Below the pieces are notes generated by a model, which worked only from the letters and a program-made list of their open reading frames with translations, was not told the DNA's origin and did no database searches. A program made the translations under genes and the position numbers. From UMGS1696 sp963643035 (GTDB lineage Bacteria > Bacillota > Clostridia > Oscillospirales > CAG-272), in NCBI GenBank assembly GCA_963643035.1, contig CAVIKO010000005.1, positions 14,868 to 78,867 on the forward strand: 64,000 nt of DNA, written 5' to 3'. How positions within the stretch are numbered: position 1 is the stretch's first letter; every line of letters begins with the position of its first letter. This document shows positions 17,895 to 26,536 of this stretch, one piece after another.

Positions 17895-17990
17895 CTGTTC
17901 ATTATAAAAGGAAACGCGGCTTTTTGAGCCTTGGCAAGAACTTTTATAAGGGAATTGGGATAGGATTTCGTTTGTACAGATCCGGGTCAG
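17895..17990. repeat. Copy of the dispersed intergenic repeat family
   Basis: A block with CGCGGCTTTTTG, then GGCAAGAACTTTTATAAGGG and GGATTTCGTTTGTACA matches the copies at 59810-59860 and, inverted, 9905-9975. It occupies the leader of the second cysteine desulfurase. Confidence 0.6.
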
Positions 17991-18030
17991 GTTTTATTGC
18001 CGGTGTATTCCATGGGTGCTCCCGGAATCA

Positions 18031-18549
18031 TTACGGAATCAGCAGAAACTCCAGCATCTGATCGACTTCCTCCATGTGGGACTCGTACAGATCGGGCAGC
18101 GATGTATACGTGAACAGATAGACATTGCCGTTTTTGACAGTCGCCGCCTGCAGGACATGGTAGGTATATGCGCCGAGCGTCCCGGTCCAGGTATATTTCA
18201 CGCCGTGATTGCCGTCAATGAGGATATTCTCGCTCCCCTCCACGGTCACATCCTGATACACGTTCTCAATTTCCTGGAGATTCGTCTCCCACCACTCCTC
18301 TAATGTGGTATCCGTATGGGGCAGTTCCCACGAAGTCACAAGAACCCCGGACGTATCGGCGTTCGAGTAATACGCCCCGGTAGCCCCGGTCGTTATATCC
18401 ACCGTCCAGTCCTCCGGTACAAACAGCGTATAATCCGCGCCTTCCCCGGACGCCGTTTTCATCCCTGTCGGCGCATTGGGATCCTTATCGCATCCTGCCA
18501 GCAGGAGCATGGCTGCCGCTATGGTTATGACCAAGATTTTTTTCTTCAT
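18031..18549 (-). CDS. Small lipoprotein, unknown function
   Basis: A 172-residue predicted lipoprotein. The signal peptide MKKKILVITIAAAMLLLAGC ends in lipobox LAGC with Cys 20. The mature part looks like a compact alpha/beta domain of the PsbP/DUF1795 type: a YTLFVPEDWTVD strand-turn near residue 41 and a long helix with TTLEEWWETNLQEIEN. It ends with a helix LYESHMEEVDQMLEFLL. That fold assignment is tentative. It probably stands alone, 145 bases upstream of the desulfurase on the same strand with a repeat between. Confidence 0.72.
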   Translation of the reverse strand: MKKKILVITIAAAMLLLAGCDKDPNAPTGMKTASGEGADYTLFVPEDWTVDITTGATGAYYSNADTSGVLVTSWELPHTDTTLEEWWETNLQEIENVYQDVTVEGSENILIDGNHGVKYTWTGTLGAYTYHVLQAATVKNGNVYLFTYTSLPDLYESHMEEVDQMLEFLLIP

Positions 18550-18774
18550 TATCTACATCTACCTCCGTTTCATGGGGATGCGGTCGCGTTCGGAAACGAA
18601 GCTGTTCGTTCCGGCTCCCGCAAAGCATTCAGAATTTTGCATCACGCACTGCTTTTCCTTATGATATGCTACATTATAGTATATCCCCGTGCGGGTTTCA
18701 AGGGACAAAATGTAAACGTGGGAGAAAATCAAAGATTCGTACGAAAAAATCAAAAGAAAAAGAAAAAATCCCCC

Positions 18775-18841
18775 TTGACAAATTCGTTGCAATGTGGTAT
18801 ACTCTTATCAAGAATCAATCTTATTTAAGAATGAGTATCAT
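18775..18841 (+). promoter_or_regulatory. perR promoter and putative operator
   Basis: TTGACA (18775-18780), 17 bases, TATACT (18798-18803). Between the -10 and the start codon lies an AT-rich tract with two AAGAAT and a TTATTTAAGAAT element (18806-18833), which could be a Fur/PerR-type box for autoregulation. Only the promoter part is firm. Confidence 0.7.
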
Positions 18842-19297
18842 ATGAAGCGAAACACACTGCAAAAACGGATTATTCTGGATGCGCTGCGGGAAATGAACTG
18901 CCACGCGTCTGCGAGAATGGTGTATGCGAAAATCTCCGCGGACTATCCGACGATCAGTCTCGGCACCGTCTATCGCGTGTTGTCTGATGCGGCAGAATCA
19001 GGGGAGCTTCTGCGGCTCCATTTCACAACGACGGACGATCGGTTCGATATTACGCTTCCCCCGCATCCGCACGTCGTCTGTTCCCGGTGCGGTTTCGTGG
19101 ACGATGTAACGATGCGCGGCGGCTGGGACGATAGGGACAACGTACTCTCCGCCGGACGCGATCCGGACGCTCCGTTTCTCCTCACGGGCTGCACCATCGA
19201 ATGGGTCGGACTGTGCGCCGCCTGTCAGAGGGCATTGGCAGAGGATAGAGCCGAGAGCGCAGAGAAAACAGAAAAAGCGGAAAACGATCCCGCGTGA
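18842..19297 (+). CDS. perR: Fur-family regulator, PerR-like
   Basis: A 151-residue Fur-family repressor. The N-terminal winged helix includes ASARMVYAKI and SLGTVYRVLSDAAESGEL. The C-terminal half has HPHVVCSRCG and LCAACQ, the two CxxC pairs that hold the structural zinc. Metal-site histidine and aspartate residues (DDRFD, HPH) fit a peroxide sensor. The next gene is a rubrerythrin, which is the classic PerR target in anaerobes; that context favours PerR over Fur or Zur. There is no good Shine-Dalgarno. The tail after residue 135 is Glu/Lys-rich and unusual. Confidence 0.8.
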   Translation: MKRNTLQKRIILDALREMNCHASARMVYAKISADYPTISLGTVYRVLSDAAESGELLRLHFTTTDDRFDITLPPHPHVVCSRCGFVDDVTMRGGWDDRDNVLSAGRDPDAPFLLTGCTIEWVGLCAACQRALAEDRAESAEKTEKAENDPA

Positions 19298-19390
19298 ATC
19301 CGATGGCAAAAACGGCACGGAATCCGAAGAATCGCGCAAAACAACACAAATTACAGGCGAAACGCCGGAGAAAACAAAGGAGAATGGGCT

Positions 19391-19945
19391 ATGAAAAAGT
19401 GGAGATGCACCGTATGCGGAGAAATCGTGGAATCGGATGTAAGACCGGACAAATGTCCTCTTTGCAAAGCGCCGGGCGATAAATTTGTCGAAGTCAAGGA
19501 AGAAGCGATGACTTGGGCAGCGGAACACGTAGTTGGTCTGGGAAAGGCGGCAGATGTCCCGGAAGAGGTAATTGAGGGACTGCGTGCGAACTTTAACGGC
19601 GAATGCACCGAGGTCGGCATGTATCTGGCGATGGCACGGGTCGCACATCGGGAGGGCTACCCGGAGATCGGTCTGTATTGGGAAAAAGCAGCATATGAGG
19701 AAGCAGAGCACGCGGCAAAATTTGCGGAACTGCTCGGCGAGGTCGTCACACCGTCCACGGAAAAGAACCTGACGATGCGCGTAGAAGCGGAAAACGGCGC
19801 GACAGCGGGCAAATACGAGCTGGCAAAGCTGGCAAAACAATACAATCTCGATGCAATTCACGACACCGTCCACGAGATGGCAAAGGACGAAGCCCGGCAC
19901 GGCAAGGCCTTCGCGGGACTTCTGAAGCGGTACTTCAACAAGTAA
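19391..19945 (+). CDS. Reverse-type rubrerythrin (rubredoxin domain first)
   Basis: A 184-residue non-haem iron peroxidase that reduces H2O2 in anaerobes. The rubredoxin-like Fe site comes first (CTVCGE and CPLCKAPG, two CxxC pairs within residues 6-27). A ferritin-like four-helix di-iron domain follows with Glu ligands in GECTEVGMYLAM and the helix motifs EEAEHAAKF and DEARHGKAF. This domain order is the reverse of classical rubrerythrin. The ATG follows AAAGGAG. It lies 93 bases after perR on the same strand, and the pair is probably one peroxide-responsive unit. Confidence 0.9.
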   Translation: MKKWRCTVCGEIVESDVRPDKCPLCKAPGDKFVEVKEEAMTWAAEHVVGLGKAADVPEEVIEGLRANFNGECTEVGMYLAMARVAHREGYPEIGLYWEKAAYEEAEHAAKFAELLGEVVTPSTEKNLTMRVEAENGATAGKYELAKLAKQYNLDAIHDTVHEMAKDEARHGKAFAGLLKRYFNK

Positions 19946-20009
19946 GAAAACTTGTAAGCACTGCGTTTTAACAAAAAGAAGGGGCTGTAAAAAAGTTCCC
20001 CAAAAGCGG

Positions 20010-20044
20010 CCGGAGACGGAGGTCAAGCAGGCTTCCGTCTCCGG
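20010..20044 (+). terminator. Terminator after the perR-rubrerythrin unit
   Basis: CCGGAGACGGA pairs with TCCGTCTCCGG, followed by TTGTTT. Confidence 0.75.
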
Positions 20045-20358
20045 TTGTTTCGTGCCAAGGGCAATATACACAATTCATTAGACAGATCCGTTTTCCTTAT
20101 AGAACGAGAGTGAGATGCATATGGTAATCGAACTGAACCGCCTTACAGGCCATCCTATCCCAATACCATCAGTCGACATTCTGATCCATACCCTGCCATA
20201 TCCGATCAAGCATATTCCCGTTGGTGCATAGGTTGGCTGTAAGTTGTCCGTTTTGACTTGCAGATCCGTCTATGCGCTTTGTTGATTTACTTTAAAAGAG
20301 GCAGCGACATACGTAGTTCATTTTTCTTGCACTTTACAACATTTTTCCCAACCTAATA
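20045..20358. other. Intergenic region without a recognised gene
   Basis: About 315 bases between a terminator and the next promoter. It holds one copy of a 20-bp sequence, GACAGATCCGTTTTCCTTAT (20081-20100), found again at 21947-21966 after the following gene. No other structure is evident. Confidence 0.5.
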
Positions 20359-20387
20359 TTGACATGGCAGCGTTTTTATGATACAAT
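20359..20387 (+). promoter_or_regulatory. Promoter of binding protein 2
   Basis: TTGACA, 17 bases, TACAAT, 52 bases before the start codon. Confidence 0.75.
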
Positions 20388-20439
20388 TCCGATCAGAAGC
20401 AACGCATTCTTAAAATATTATAGAGAAAGGCATTTTGTT

Positions 20440-21936
20440 ATGAACAGACGTCTGACCGCTCTGTTGATTGCTATTCTGACCGCACTGCCGCTGACAGCCT
20501 GCGGGAATACAACAACTAGTGAAAGCGACACCACTCCCACGATTCAGACAGATACCGCACCGGAAACCGAACCAACGGAAACCGAACCATCCTATGATCC
20601 GGGGCTTGCAGCCGTGGATTACAGCGGCACAGATTTTGTCATTCTCTACAACTATGGCAACGCCCTTGAGCCAAACAAGGACTTTGTGGGTGAAACGCTG
20701 ACCGGTGAAATCGTCAACGATGCCGTATACAACCGTACGATTGCGCTTGAGGAGAAATACAAGCTCAAAATGACATACACGGAATGCCAGGGAGACAGCG
20801 CAGTCGCAACTATGCTGCAAAAAGCCGTGACCGCCGGGGACTCCACCTACGCCGGTGCAGACATGAACGCGCAATTCTGTGTACAGCAGGCAAGCAAAGG
20901 CACGCTTCTGGAACTGCATCAGCTTCCGAATATAGATTTATCGAAGCCCTATTGGAGCGATACCATGCTTTCCGGCAGTTCCATTAAAGGGAAGAATTAC
21001 TTCGCCTTCTCGGACATCAACATTCACGCATACGGCGCCACTCCCTGTATTATTTTCAATAAAGTGGTACACCAAAACCACCAGCTGGAAGATCTCTACG
21101 AAATCGTTTTGGACGGTCACTGGACTTTTGACAAGGCGTGCGAAATGATTTCCGCGGTAACCTCCGATCTGGATGGCGACGGTAAGATTACAAAAGACGA
21201 CAGACTCGGCCTGATCGCAAACAACTTCTGCGTGGACTGCTTCATCTCCGGCACCGGCTACCAGATGATCGGCAAGGATGAAAACGACCTGCCGGTGCTA
21301 CAAATGTATAGCGAGGAATTTGCCGACATCATGGATGGCATCAAAAAATTGCTGTCTGTAGAGACCGGATCGTTCTTGGTGGACAGAACCAGCACCGAAA
21401 CAGAGGCCAGAGAATACTGGACGGAATGGGCAATCACGGAAGATCGTGCATTATTCTGGGTTGGTAATATAAAATGTGTGGAACGGATGCGCCAATCCGA
21501 GTCTGACTTTGGTGTCGTTCCCATGCCTAAGGCAAATGAAAATCAACAGAACTACGCCATTCACACGCAGGCAAATATCGGTACTGTGCTCTGTTTCCCG
21601 GCAATCGTTGCAGACACGGATATGGTCAGCCGCGTAATGGAGGATATGGCATACATCTCGTACATGACCGTCATGCCGGCATACATGGACGTATGCATAG
21701 ATGGAAAATCCATACGGGACGAAGAATCGCTCGCATGCCTGGAAATCATCCGCAATTCGTATTACTGTGACCTTGGCTTCATGTGCCAGCAGATGAACGT
21801 GAACATCCTCGGCACCATGCGCGATTACGTCACCGCGAACCGTTCGGATTTCATGTCCAGTATGGAGAAAAAATCAAACACTTGGAGTAAGGCAGTGGAA
21901 AAAATCGCCGCGGCGTTCTCGGAAACTGCCGAATAA
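20440..21936 (+). CDS. Solitary extracellular solute-binding lipoprotein (2 of 6)
   Basis: A 498-residue lipoprotein: signal peptide with lipobox LTAC (Cys 21), then a Thr/Glu/Pro-rich linker. Family landmarks are GEIVNDAVYNRT, the EF-hand-like DLDGDGKITKDD, and a C-terminal PAYMDVCIDGKSIRDEES that deviates from the PAYYxxTLKGK consensus of its paralogues. The start follows GAGAAAGG by about 10 bases. It is divergent in detail and less GC-rich than its paralogues by eye. No permease is adjacent; the next gene encodes a propeller-like protein on the same strand, 197 bases on. Confidence 0.82.
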   Translation: MNRRLTALLIAILTALPLTACGNTTTSESDTTPTIQTDTAPETEPTETEPSYDPGLAAVDYSGTDFVILYNYGNALEPNKDFVGETLTGEIVNDAVYNRTIALEEKYKLKMTYTECQGDSAVATMLQKAVTAGDSTYAGADMNAQFCVQQASKGTLLELHQLPNIDLSKPYWSDTMLSGSSIKGKNYFAFSDINIHAYGATPCIIFNKVVHQNHQLEDLYEIVLDGHWTFDKACEMISAVTSDLDGDGKITKDDRLGLIANNFCVDCFISGTGYQMIGKDENDLPVLQMYSEEFADIMDGIKKLLSVETGSFLVDRTSTETEAREYWTEWAITEDRALFWVGNIKCVERMRQSESDFGVVPMPKANENQQNYAIHTQANIGTVLCFPAIVADTDMVSRVMEDMAYISYMTVMPAYMDVCIDGKSIRDEESLACLEIIRNSYYCDLGFMCQQMNVNILGTMRDYVTANRSDFMSSMEKKSNTWSKAVEKIAAAFSETAE

Positions 21937-21946
21937 TTCTATATCA

Positions 21947-21966
21947 GACAGATCCGTTTCCCTTAC
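21947..21966 (+). repeat. 20-bp near-direct repeat flanking binding protein 2
   Basis: GACAGATCCGTTTCCCTTAC here and GACAGATCCGTTTTCCTTAT at 20081-20100 differ at two positions and bracket the gene. Meaning unknown; it could be a regulatory site or a duplication scar. Confidence 0.5.
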
Positions 21967-22133
21967 AGGATGTGGAACGCTCTGTCCCACTCGATTTACT
22001 ATTGAGATAGGTGCAATTTCTGAATACTGTCACAGCCAAAACAGAATATTATCGCCGGCAATGCGGTTCCCGTCAACCTTGCCACTGCAATAAAGGAACA
22101 GCTTATCCCAATACACCAAAGAAAGGCTCTCCT

Positions 22134-23405
22134 ATGCCAAACATCACCATTCTTCCCCCTGCCGACGGCATTTTTACGCCGGACGTACCGACAGACCCCT
22201 CCAAGCCCGAGCGCGTCACCCCGTCCGCGCCAATCTCGCCCTATCATGGGTATCTCCGTCCGCAAAACGATCCTGCGGCAAAGGCAGTCGGAGACAGGCT
22301 TGCCGCCGAAATACAGGCGCATATCCTCGCGGATTTTGAGAAAAACGAAGTGTACTGTGCGGCGCATCCGGAGGATCCCATAGACAAAATGGTGCATGTC
22401 TCGACTTTTGCCATTGTCGGGGACGTGCTCTACATGACCTATTACGCAAACACCGGGACGGACGCGGAGGATCCGGCGTATCAGGAAGCGCGATTCGCGT
22501 TCTGTCCGATACACGGCGCGACAGAGGAAAACATAACCTTAGACACCGACAAAATGGTAATCCTCCGGCTCCAGAAGGCGGGCGACACCCTGGACGGACG
22601 GCACATCGACCGCGTATACGATACGATTTTACTCCGGCGGGAGGACGATGCGGACACGCTCTACCTCCTATGGACCGCCTCCGCGGACAATTTATACTAC
22701 CGTTTCTACTGCACGTATACCATCTCCACTGCGACCCTTTCCGCAATCCGCCCGAACCGGTTCCGCGTGGGGAATGTGGAAAACGACTTTTCCATCCGCG
22801 GCATGATCGGTGCGCTGTCGGCTAACGGAATCGCGCACAAGCCCATGTGGAGCGACATCGGGATCATGCAGAAGCTGTCCACGCACGTGGAAAACGGAAA
22901 ACTATGGTATTACACAGGCGCGTACTCCGGAAACTTCAACTGCATCATCAAAAGCCGCGATCTTGTGACATGGGAATATGTAGCCGCTCCCGATTTCATC
23001 AACGAATCACTGTGGGAAAACGCCGTGTATGTGATCGGGGACAAGTGCTGGTACTTTGTGCGCCAGGATGAGTGTATGCAGGGTTTTCTCACCGCGTATG
23101 ACCTGAAAACCGGGATGTGGGCGGTGCCGACGCTGATCCGCGATGCGCAGTCCCGCTCGGATTTCATCCGGTACAAGGGGGATCTGTACCTCATCCACGC
23201 GCCGATCGACCGGAACGGATTCGGGATCGTGAAGATCAACCGCGAAAATCCCGCCGCGAGCACGCCGGTTGCGGTGGCGGACATGCACGACAGCCTGTTC
23301 TATCCCTACACGGATCTCTGCGGCGGCTACGCGTACATGTCGTACACGGTGGCGCGCAAGCACATTCGTCTCACACGGTTCCCGATTGCGGAATTTTTGG
23401 GGTAA
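22134..23405 (+). CDS. Propeller-like protein, possible glycosidase or sialidase fold, unknown
   Basis: A 423-residue protein without signal peptide or membrane segment. Repeating beta-strand patterns such as LYMTYYANT, LYLLWTASADNLYYRFY, LWYYTGAYSGNFNCIIKSRD and CWYFVRQDE suggest a beta-propeller of the sialidase/arabinanase-like kind. The phrase SRDLVTWEYV resembles the SxDLxxW motif of five-bladed glycoside hydrolases (GH43/GH130 type). I cannot assign catalytic acids or a family. The ATG follows GAAAGG by about 8 bases. It sits between two sugar-type binding proteins and a PHP enzyme. Confidence 0.55.
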   Translation: MPNITILPPADGIFTPDVPTDPSKPERVTPSAPISPYHGYLRPQNDPAAKAVGDRLAAEIQAHILADFEKNEVYCAAHPEDPIDKMVHVSTFAIVGDVLYMTYYANTGTDAEDPAYQEARFAFCPIHGATEENITLDTDKMVILRLQKAGDTLDGRHIDRVYDTILLRREDDADTLYLLWTASADNLYYRFYCTYTISTATLSAIRPNRFRVGNVENDFSIRGMIGALSANGIAHKPMWSDIGIMQKLSTHVENGKLWYYTGAYSGNFNCIIKSRDLVTWEYVAAPDFINESLWENAVYVIGDKCWYFVRQDECMQGFLTAYDLKTGMWAVPTLIRDAQSRSDFIRYKGDLYLIHAPIDRNGFGIVKINRENPAASTPVAVADMHDSLFYPYTDLCGGYAYMSYTVARKHIRLTRFPIAEFLG

Positions 23406-23527
23406 CAAACGGAAAGAAGGATCGCTCCGACGGCGGTCCTTTTTCATCTATTTTCCCCATAAACCATTTTCCGTCTCATCCCGCAATCCGGTGTAGCTGC
23501 GCAGGCGCAAATTCATCGGGTTTGTGC

Positions 23528-23556
23528 TTGCGAACCGTTTCAGATTGTGGTATACT
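23528..23556 (+). promoter_or_regulatory. Promoter of the PHP hydrolase
   Basis: TTGCGA, 17 bases, TATACT with an extended -10 TG. Confidence 0.65.
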
Positions 23557-23592
23557 TATTGTAAAATTCAGTAGAAAAAAGAAGGGTTATCT

Positions 23593-24489
23593 ATGTTCAC
23601 TGACGCACAGGGACGCAAATGGTTCAAGGGCAATCTGCATACCCACACGACGGAATCGGACGGCAGAATCTCGCCGGAGGAATGCTATGCCCTATACAAA
23701 TCGAAGGGATATGATTTTCTTGCCCGCACGGATCACTGGAAGGTGAGTGACGCAGGCGCATACGAGGGGATGCTCCTTCTCTCCGGCTGTGAATACGATT
23801 TCGGATCCGATCCGGCGGATGGCGTATACCACATTGTGGCACTCGGCATGGAGCGGGATCCGCAGATCACGCGAGCGATGACGCCGGGTGAAGCCGTGGA
23901 GCGCATCCACGCAAACGGGGGACTGGCAAATATCGCGCATCCGGCATGGTCGCTGGATACGCCTGACCAGATCCTGCGCTACGGCAATATTTTTGACATG
24001 ACGGAAATCTACAATTCCGTATCCGGTTTGCCGCGCAACGCCCGTCCGTACAGCGGTCTGATCGTGGACATGCTTGCCTCACGCGGGGTATATCTGCCCC
24101 TGATCGCAGACGACGACGTACACTTCTATGTGCCTGGCTTTGATGCGTGCCGGAGCTTCATCATGGTGGAAGCCGAGGAATGCACGCGTGAATCGATCCT
24201 CGCGGCGATCGCGGCAAAACGATTCTACGCAACACAGGGGCCGGAGCTGTACGTGCGCATCGAAGGCGGCAAGCTCCTCGTGGACTGCTCCCCGGTCTGC
24301 GAGATCGTCTACTTCTCCAACCTGGTCTGGAGCGGTCATCGTGCAGATACGGCGGCGGACGGCGAGCGTTTGACCCACGGCGAATACACACCCCAGCAGA
24401 ACGACCGCTTCCTCCGCGTAGAGGTGCGCGATGCTGCCGGCAATATGGCGTGGAGCCAGATCTTTGACCGTTCTCAATGGCTTTCATAA
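23593..24489 (+). CDS. PHP-domain metal-dependent phosphoesterase (CehA/McbA-like)
   Basis: A 298-residue cytosolic protein of the PHP superfamily. Metal-ligand motifs are HTHTTESDG near residue 16, FLARTDHW near 47, ANIAHPAW near 117 and the DDDVHF segment near 175. The C-terminal 80 residues form a beta-rich domain seen in CehA/McbA-type members. It probably hydrolyses a phosphoester, but the substrate is unknown. The ATG follows AAGAAGGG. It is monocistronic between a promoter and a strong hairpin terminator. Confidence 0.8.
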   Translation: MFTDAQGRKWFKGNLHTHTTESDGRISPEECYALYKSKGYDFLARTDHWKVSDAGAYEGMLLLSGCEYDFGSDPADGVYHIVALGMERDPQITRAMTPGEAVERIHANGGLANIAHPAWSLDTPDQILRYGNIFDMTEIYNSVSGLPRNARPYSGLIVDMLASRGVYLPLIADDDVHFYVPGFDACRSFIMVEAEECTRESILAAIAAKRFYATQGPELYVRIEGGKLLVDCSPVCEIVYFSNLVWSGHRADTAADGERLTHGEYTPQQNDRFLRVEVRDAAGNMAWSQIFDRSQWLS

Positions 24490-24539
24490 GGACACACCGC
24501 ACACAACATTCCCTTATATAGACCGAAAACTGAAAAAAC

Positions 24540-24591
24540 GATTGTCGGCTCCTTTTTCGGAAATTCTTTTCGCCCAAAGGAGCCGATAATC
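24540..24591 (+). terminator. Terminator after the PHP gene
   Basis: GATTGTCGGCTCCTTT pairs with AAAGGAGCCGATAATC, followed by CTTTCT. Confidence 0.7.
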
Positions 24592-24674
24592 TTTCTGAAA
24601 ACACTAATGTAGGGTGGATGTATTCAGCGCATCCTTACAAATTTTCCACACAAAACAGCACTTCCTTCCAAAAC

Positions 24675-24713
24675 GAAACCGCCCTGCCGGGAATTTCCCG
24701 ATAGAGCGGTTTT
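24675..24713 (-). terminator. Terminator after binding protein 3
   Basis: AAACCGC...GCGGTTT with an inner CGGGAAATTCCCG-type stem; on the minus strand it is followed by a T-rich CGTTTTGG. Confidence 0.65.
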
Positions 24714-24730
24714 ATACGTAAAAAAGATGA

Positions 24731-26197
24731 TTACTGCACTACCACGCCGCCCGCAGCTACGATGGCTTTTTCGATAGCGGGGATCTTCTTTTCGACGCGG
24801 GAGACAAAATCAGTGCGATTGCCCTTCAGATAGGAGGCGAAAATGCCATCCTTGATCGCATCGTTGAACATTGTCGCGCCCAGATCGTAGTAGACATTGT
24901 TGAGAATCAGATCGAGCATCTGCGCGGATACGCTGTCCCGGCTCACCTTCTGCTTCAGCGTTGTCTCGTAGTACGCCGGCATGACATCGCGATAGGAGAG
25001 ATAGTGCATCATTTCCAGTACCGCGCCCACCAATTCCGGATCCTTCACCATTGCAGGAACCGTCGTGATCCGGCTGCCTGCTTCCGCTACAGAGCCGTAC
25101 TGCTCCTGCGCTTCGTCATATTTCGGGAACGGGATGATACCGAAATCCGACACCATATCCCGCAGCAGACAAGCCGAATAGAACGTGTGATCTGCGAATA
25201 ACGCCTGATCGTCCTGGAAATACGTATCCGTCAGATAGTAGTTGTTCGAGTTATCCGATTTCGTGTACCAGAAGCCCGCCTCCCAGACCATGTTCGCCAC
25301 CGTCTCGCATACATCCGCGATCCGCGTGTCTGTCAGCAGCGCAATCTTTACGCCGTCCGCCGTACGCTCGATCGTCCGACTCCGCGCCGCCGTCACGAAA
25401 TTCATCAACAGCATGTTCGATCCGCCGACATAGCCGTAAATATCCTCTTTTCCGAACTCGCCGTCGCCGTTTACATCCTGAATCGCCGTATGTGCCATTT
25501 CGCTGAACTTATCCATCGTCCACGCGCCGGAGGATACCAGCTCGTAGGGATCGTCAAGTCCCAAATCGGCGACCATATTTTTATTAAACAGCAGCACGTG
25601 CGTGAAATCGTATATGCCGAGATTCGCGCTGCCGTAAGTGATATAACGCGCATCGCTGAAATTGATTGTGTCGTTGATGTCCTTCAGCCACCAATCTGCG
25701 TCGATATGAACGTCCGGCAGCGTTGTCACATCCATGAAATAACCTTCCTGCGCCCTTGCGAACGCGTGACGCTCCAGAAGCATCGCCAGATCATATGTCG
25801 TATCGCCGGACTGAACCTGATTCACAAGCGTATCCGTAGCCTTCATCGAATCCGACTCAACGTTATCCTCCGCAAAAACGATGTTGAATTTTTCCTCAAT
25901 TGCCTTGGTGCGGTTATACATCGCATCGTTCAGCACGTCTCCGGTCAGCTCCGTGATCGTGAATATATAGTGCTGCGTCCCGGATTTGCTCGTTGTAATT
26001 CGAAATTCCGCACCTTCAAAATCGCGATCCGCCACCGGATCCGCCGCCTCTGTTTCCGTTTCTGTTTCCGCGACTGTCTGCTCTGTGTCCCCGACACCGT
26101 TCGCCTCTGTCTCCGTGACAGCCGTCCCGCTGCCGCATCCGGTCAGTATCGCCGCCAAAAGCAGCAGCGCAATTGTCTTTTTCGCCTTTCCAAGCAT
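24731..26197 (-). CDS. Solitary extracellular solute-binding lipoprotein (3 of 6)
   Basis: A 488-residue lipoprotein. The signal peptide ends with lipobox LTGC (Cys 21), then an ETETE-rich linker. Landmarks are GDVLNDAMYNRT, the EF-hand-like DVNGDGEFGKED and PAYYETTLKQKVSRD. Two in-frame ATGs lie three codons apart; the second is chosen because GGAGG is 10 bases before it but abuts the first. Its promoter shares TTGCATATCGG with that of binding protein 1, suggesting common ancestry or regulation. No permease genes are near. Confidence 0.82.
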   Translation of the reverse strand: MLGKAKKTIALLLLAAILTGCGSGTAVTETEANGVGDTEQTVAETETETEAADPVADRDFEGAEFRITTSKSGTQHYIFTITELTGDVLNDAMYNRTKAIEEKFNIVFAEDNVESDSMKATDTLVNQVQSGDTTYDLAMLLERHAFARAQEGYFMDVTTLPDVHIDADWWLKDINDTINFSDARYITYGSANLGIYDFTHVLLFNKNMVADLGLDDPYELVSSGAWTMDKFSEMAHTAIQDVNGDGEFGKEDIYGYVGGSNMLLMNFVTAARSRTIERTADGVKIALLTDTRIADVCETVANMVWEAGFWYTKSDNSNNYYLTDTYFQDDQALFADHTFYSACLLRDMVSDFGIIPFPKYDEAQEQYGSVAEAGSRITTVPAMVKDPELVGAVLEMMHYLSYRDVMPAYYETTLKQKVSRDSVSAQMLDLILNNVYYDLGATMFNDAIKDGIFASYLKGNRTDFVSRVEKKIPAIEKAIVAAGGVVVQ

Positions 26198-26335
26198 TTT
26201 TACCATGCCTCCGTTTTCTAAGGAAACGCTTCATAGACTGCCTATTTCTTTTACGCCCAAAAACACATATTCGTGCTTCTCGGTGCAAAATCTCAGTATA
26301 GGCAGCGCATTCCCAAAATTTTTGCCGTTTGCCAT

Positions 26336-26364
26336 AGTATACACCACTTCCATCCGATATGCAA
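26336..26364 (-). promoter_or_regulatory. Promoter of binding protein 3
   Basis: Minus-strand TTGCAT, 17 bases, TATACT; divergent from the YerC-like promoter 43 bases away. Confidence 0.7.
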
Positions 26365-26406
26365 GTCCCACGGCGCATATTTTAACACTTTATTTCGTGA
26401 AAGCCC

Positions 26407-26436
26407 TTGCAACTTCCCGTTGGAATGTGCTATAAT
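26407..26436 (+). promoter_or_regulatory. Promoter of the YerC-like/methyltransferase pair
   Basis: TTGCAA, 18 bases, TATAAT. Confidence 0.65.
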
Positions 26437-26486
26437 ATCGACAGATACCGTTACGAAAGGAAACGCAGAAAAATAGAACATACCCA

Positions 26487-26522
26487 GAGGGGAAACGAAA
26501 ACGGCATCCCCCGTTTCTCCTC
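26487..26522 (+). promoter_or_regulatory. Leader hairpin before the YerC-like gene
   Basis: GAGGGGAAACG can pair with CGTTTCTCCTC (one mismatch) in the 5' leader, 14 bases before the first ATG. There is no T-run, so it is not an ordinary terminator. It may affect translation. Confidence 0.4.
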
Positions 26523-26536
26523 CAAAGTTCTCATAA

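Noticed and set aside
16356..17927. 523-codon frame antisense to the second cysteine desulfurase
   Set aside because: Shadow of a canonical desulfurase with intact motifs.
19294..19482. 62-codon Lys/Arg-rich frame between perR and the rubrerythrin gene
   Set aside because: It overlaps the rubrerythrin start in another frame and resembles no basic ribosomal protein; AAAGGAG belongs to the rubrerythrin.
20045..20358. Riboswitch before binding protein 2
   Set aside because: The region is upstream of the promoter at 20359-20387, so it would not be in the transcript, and no riboswitch signature was recognised.
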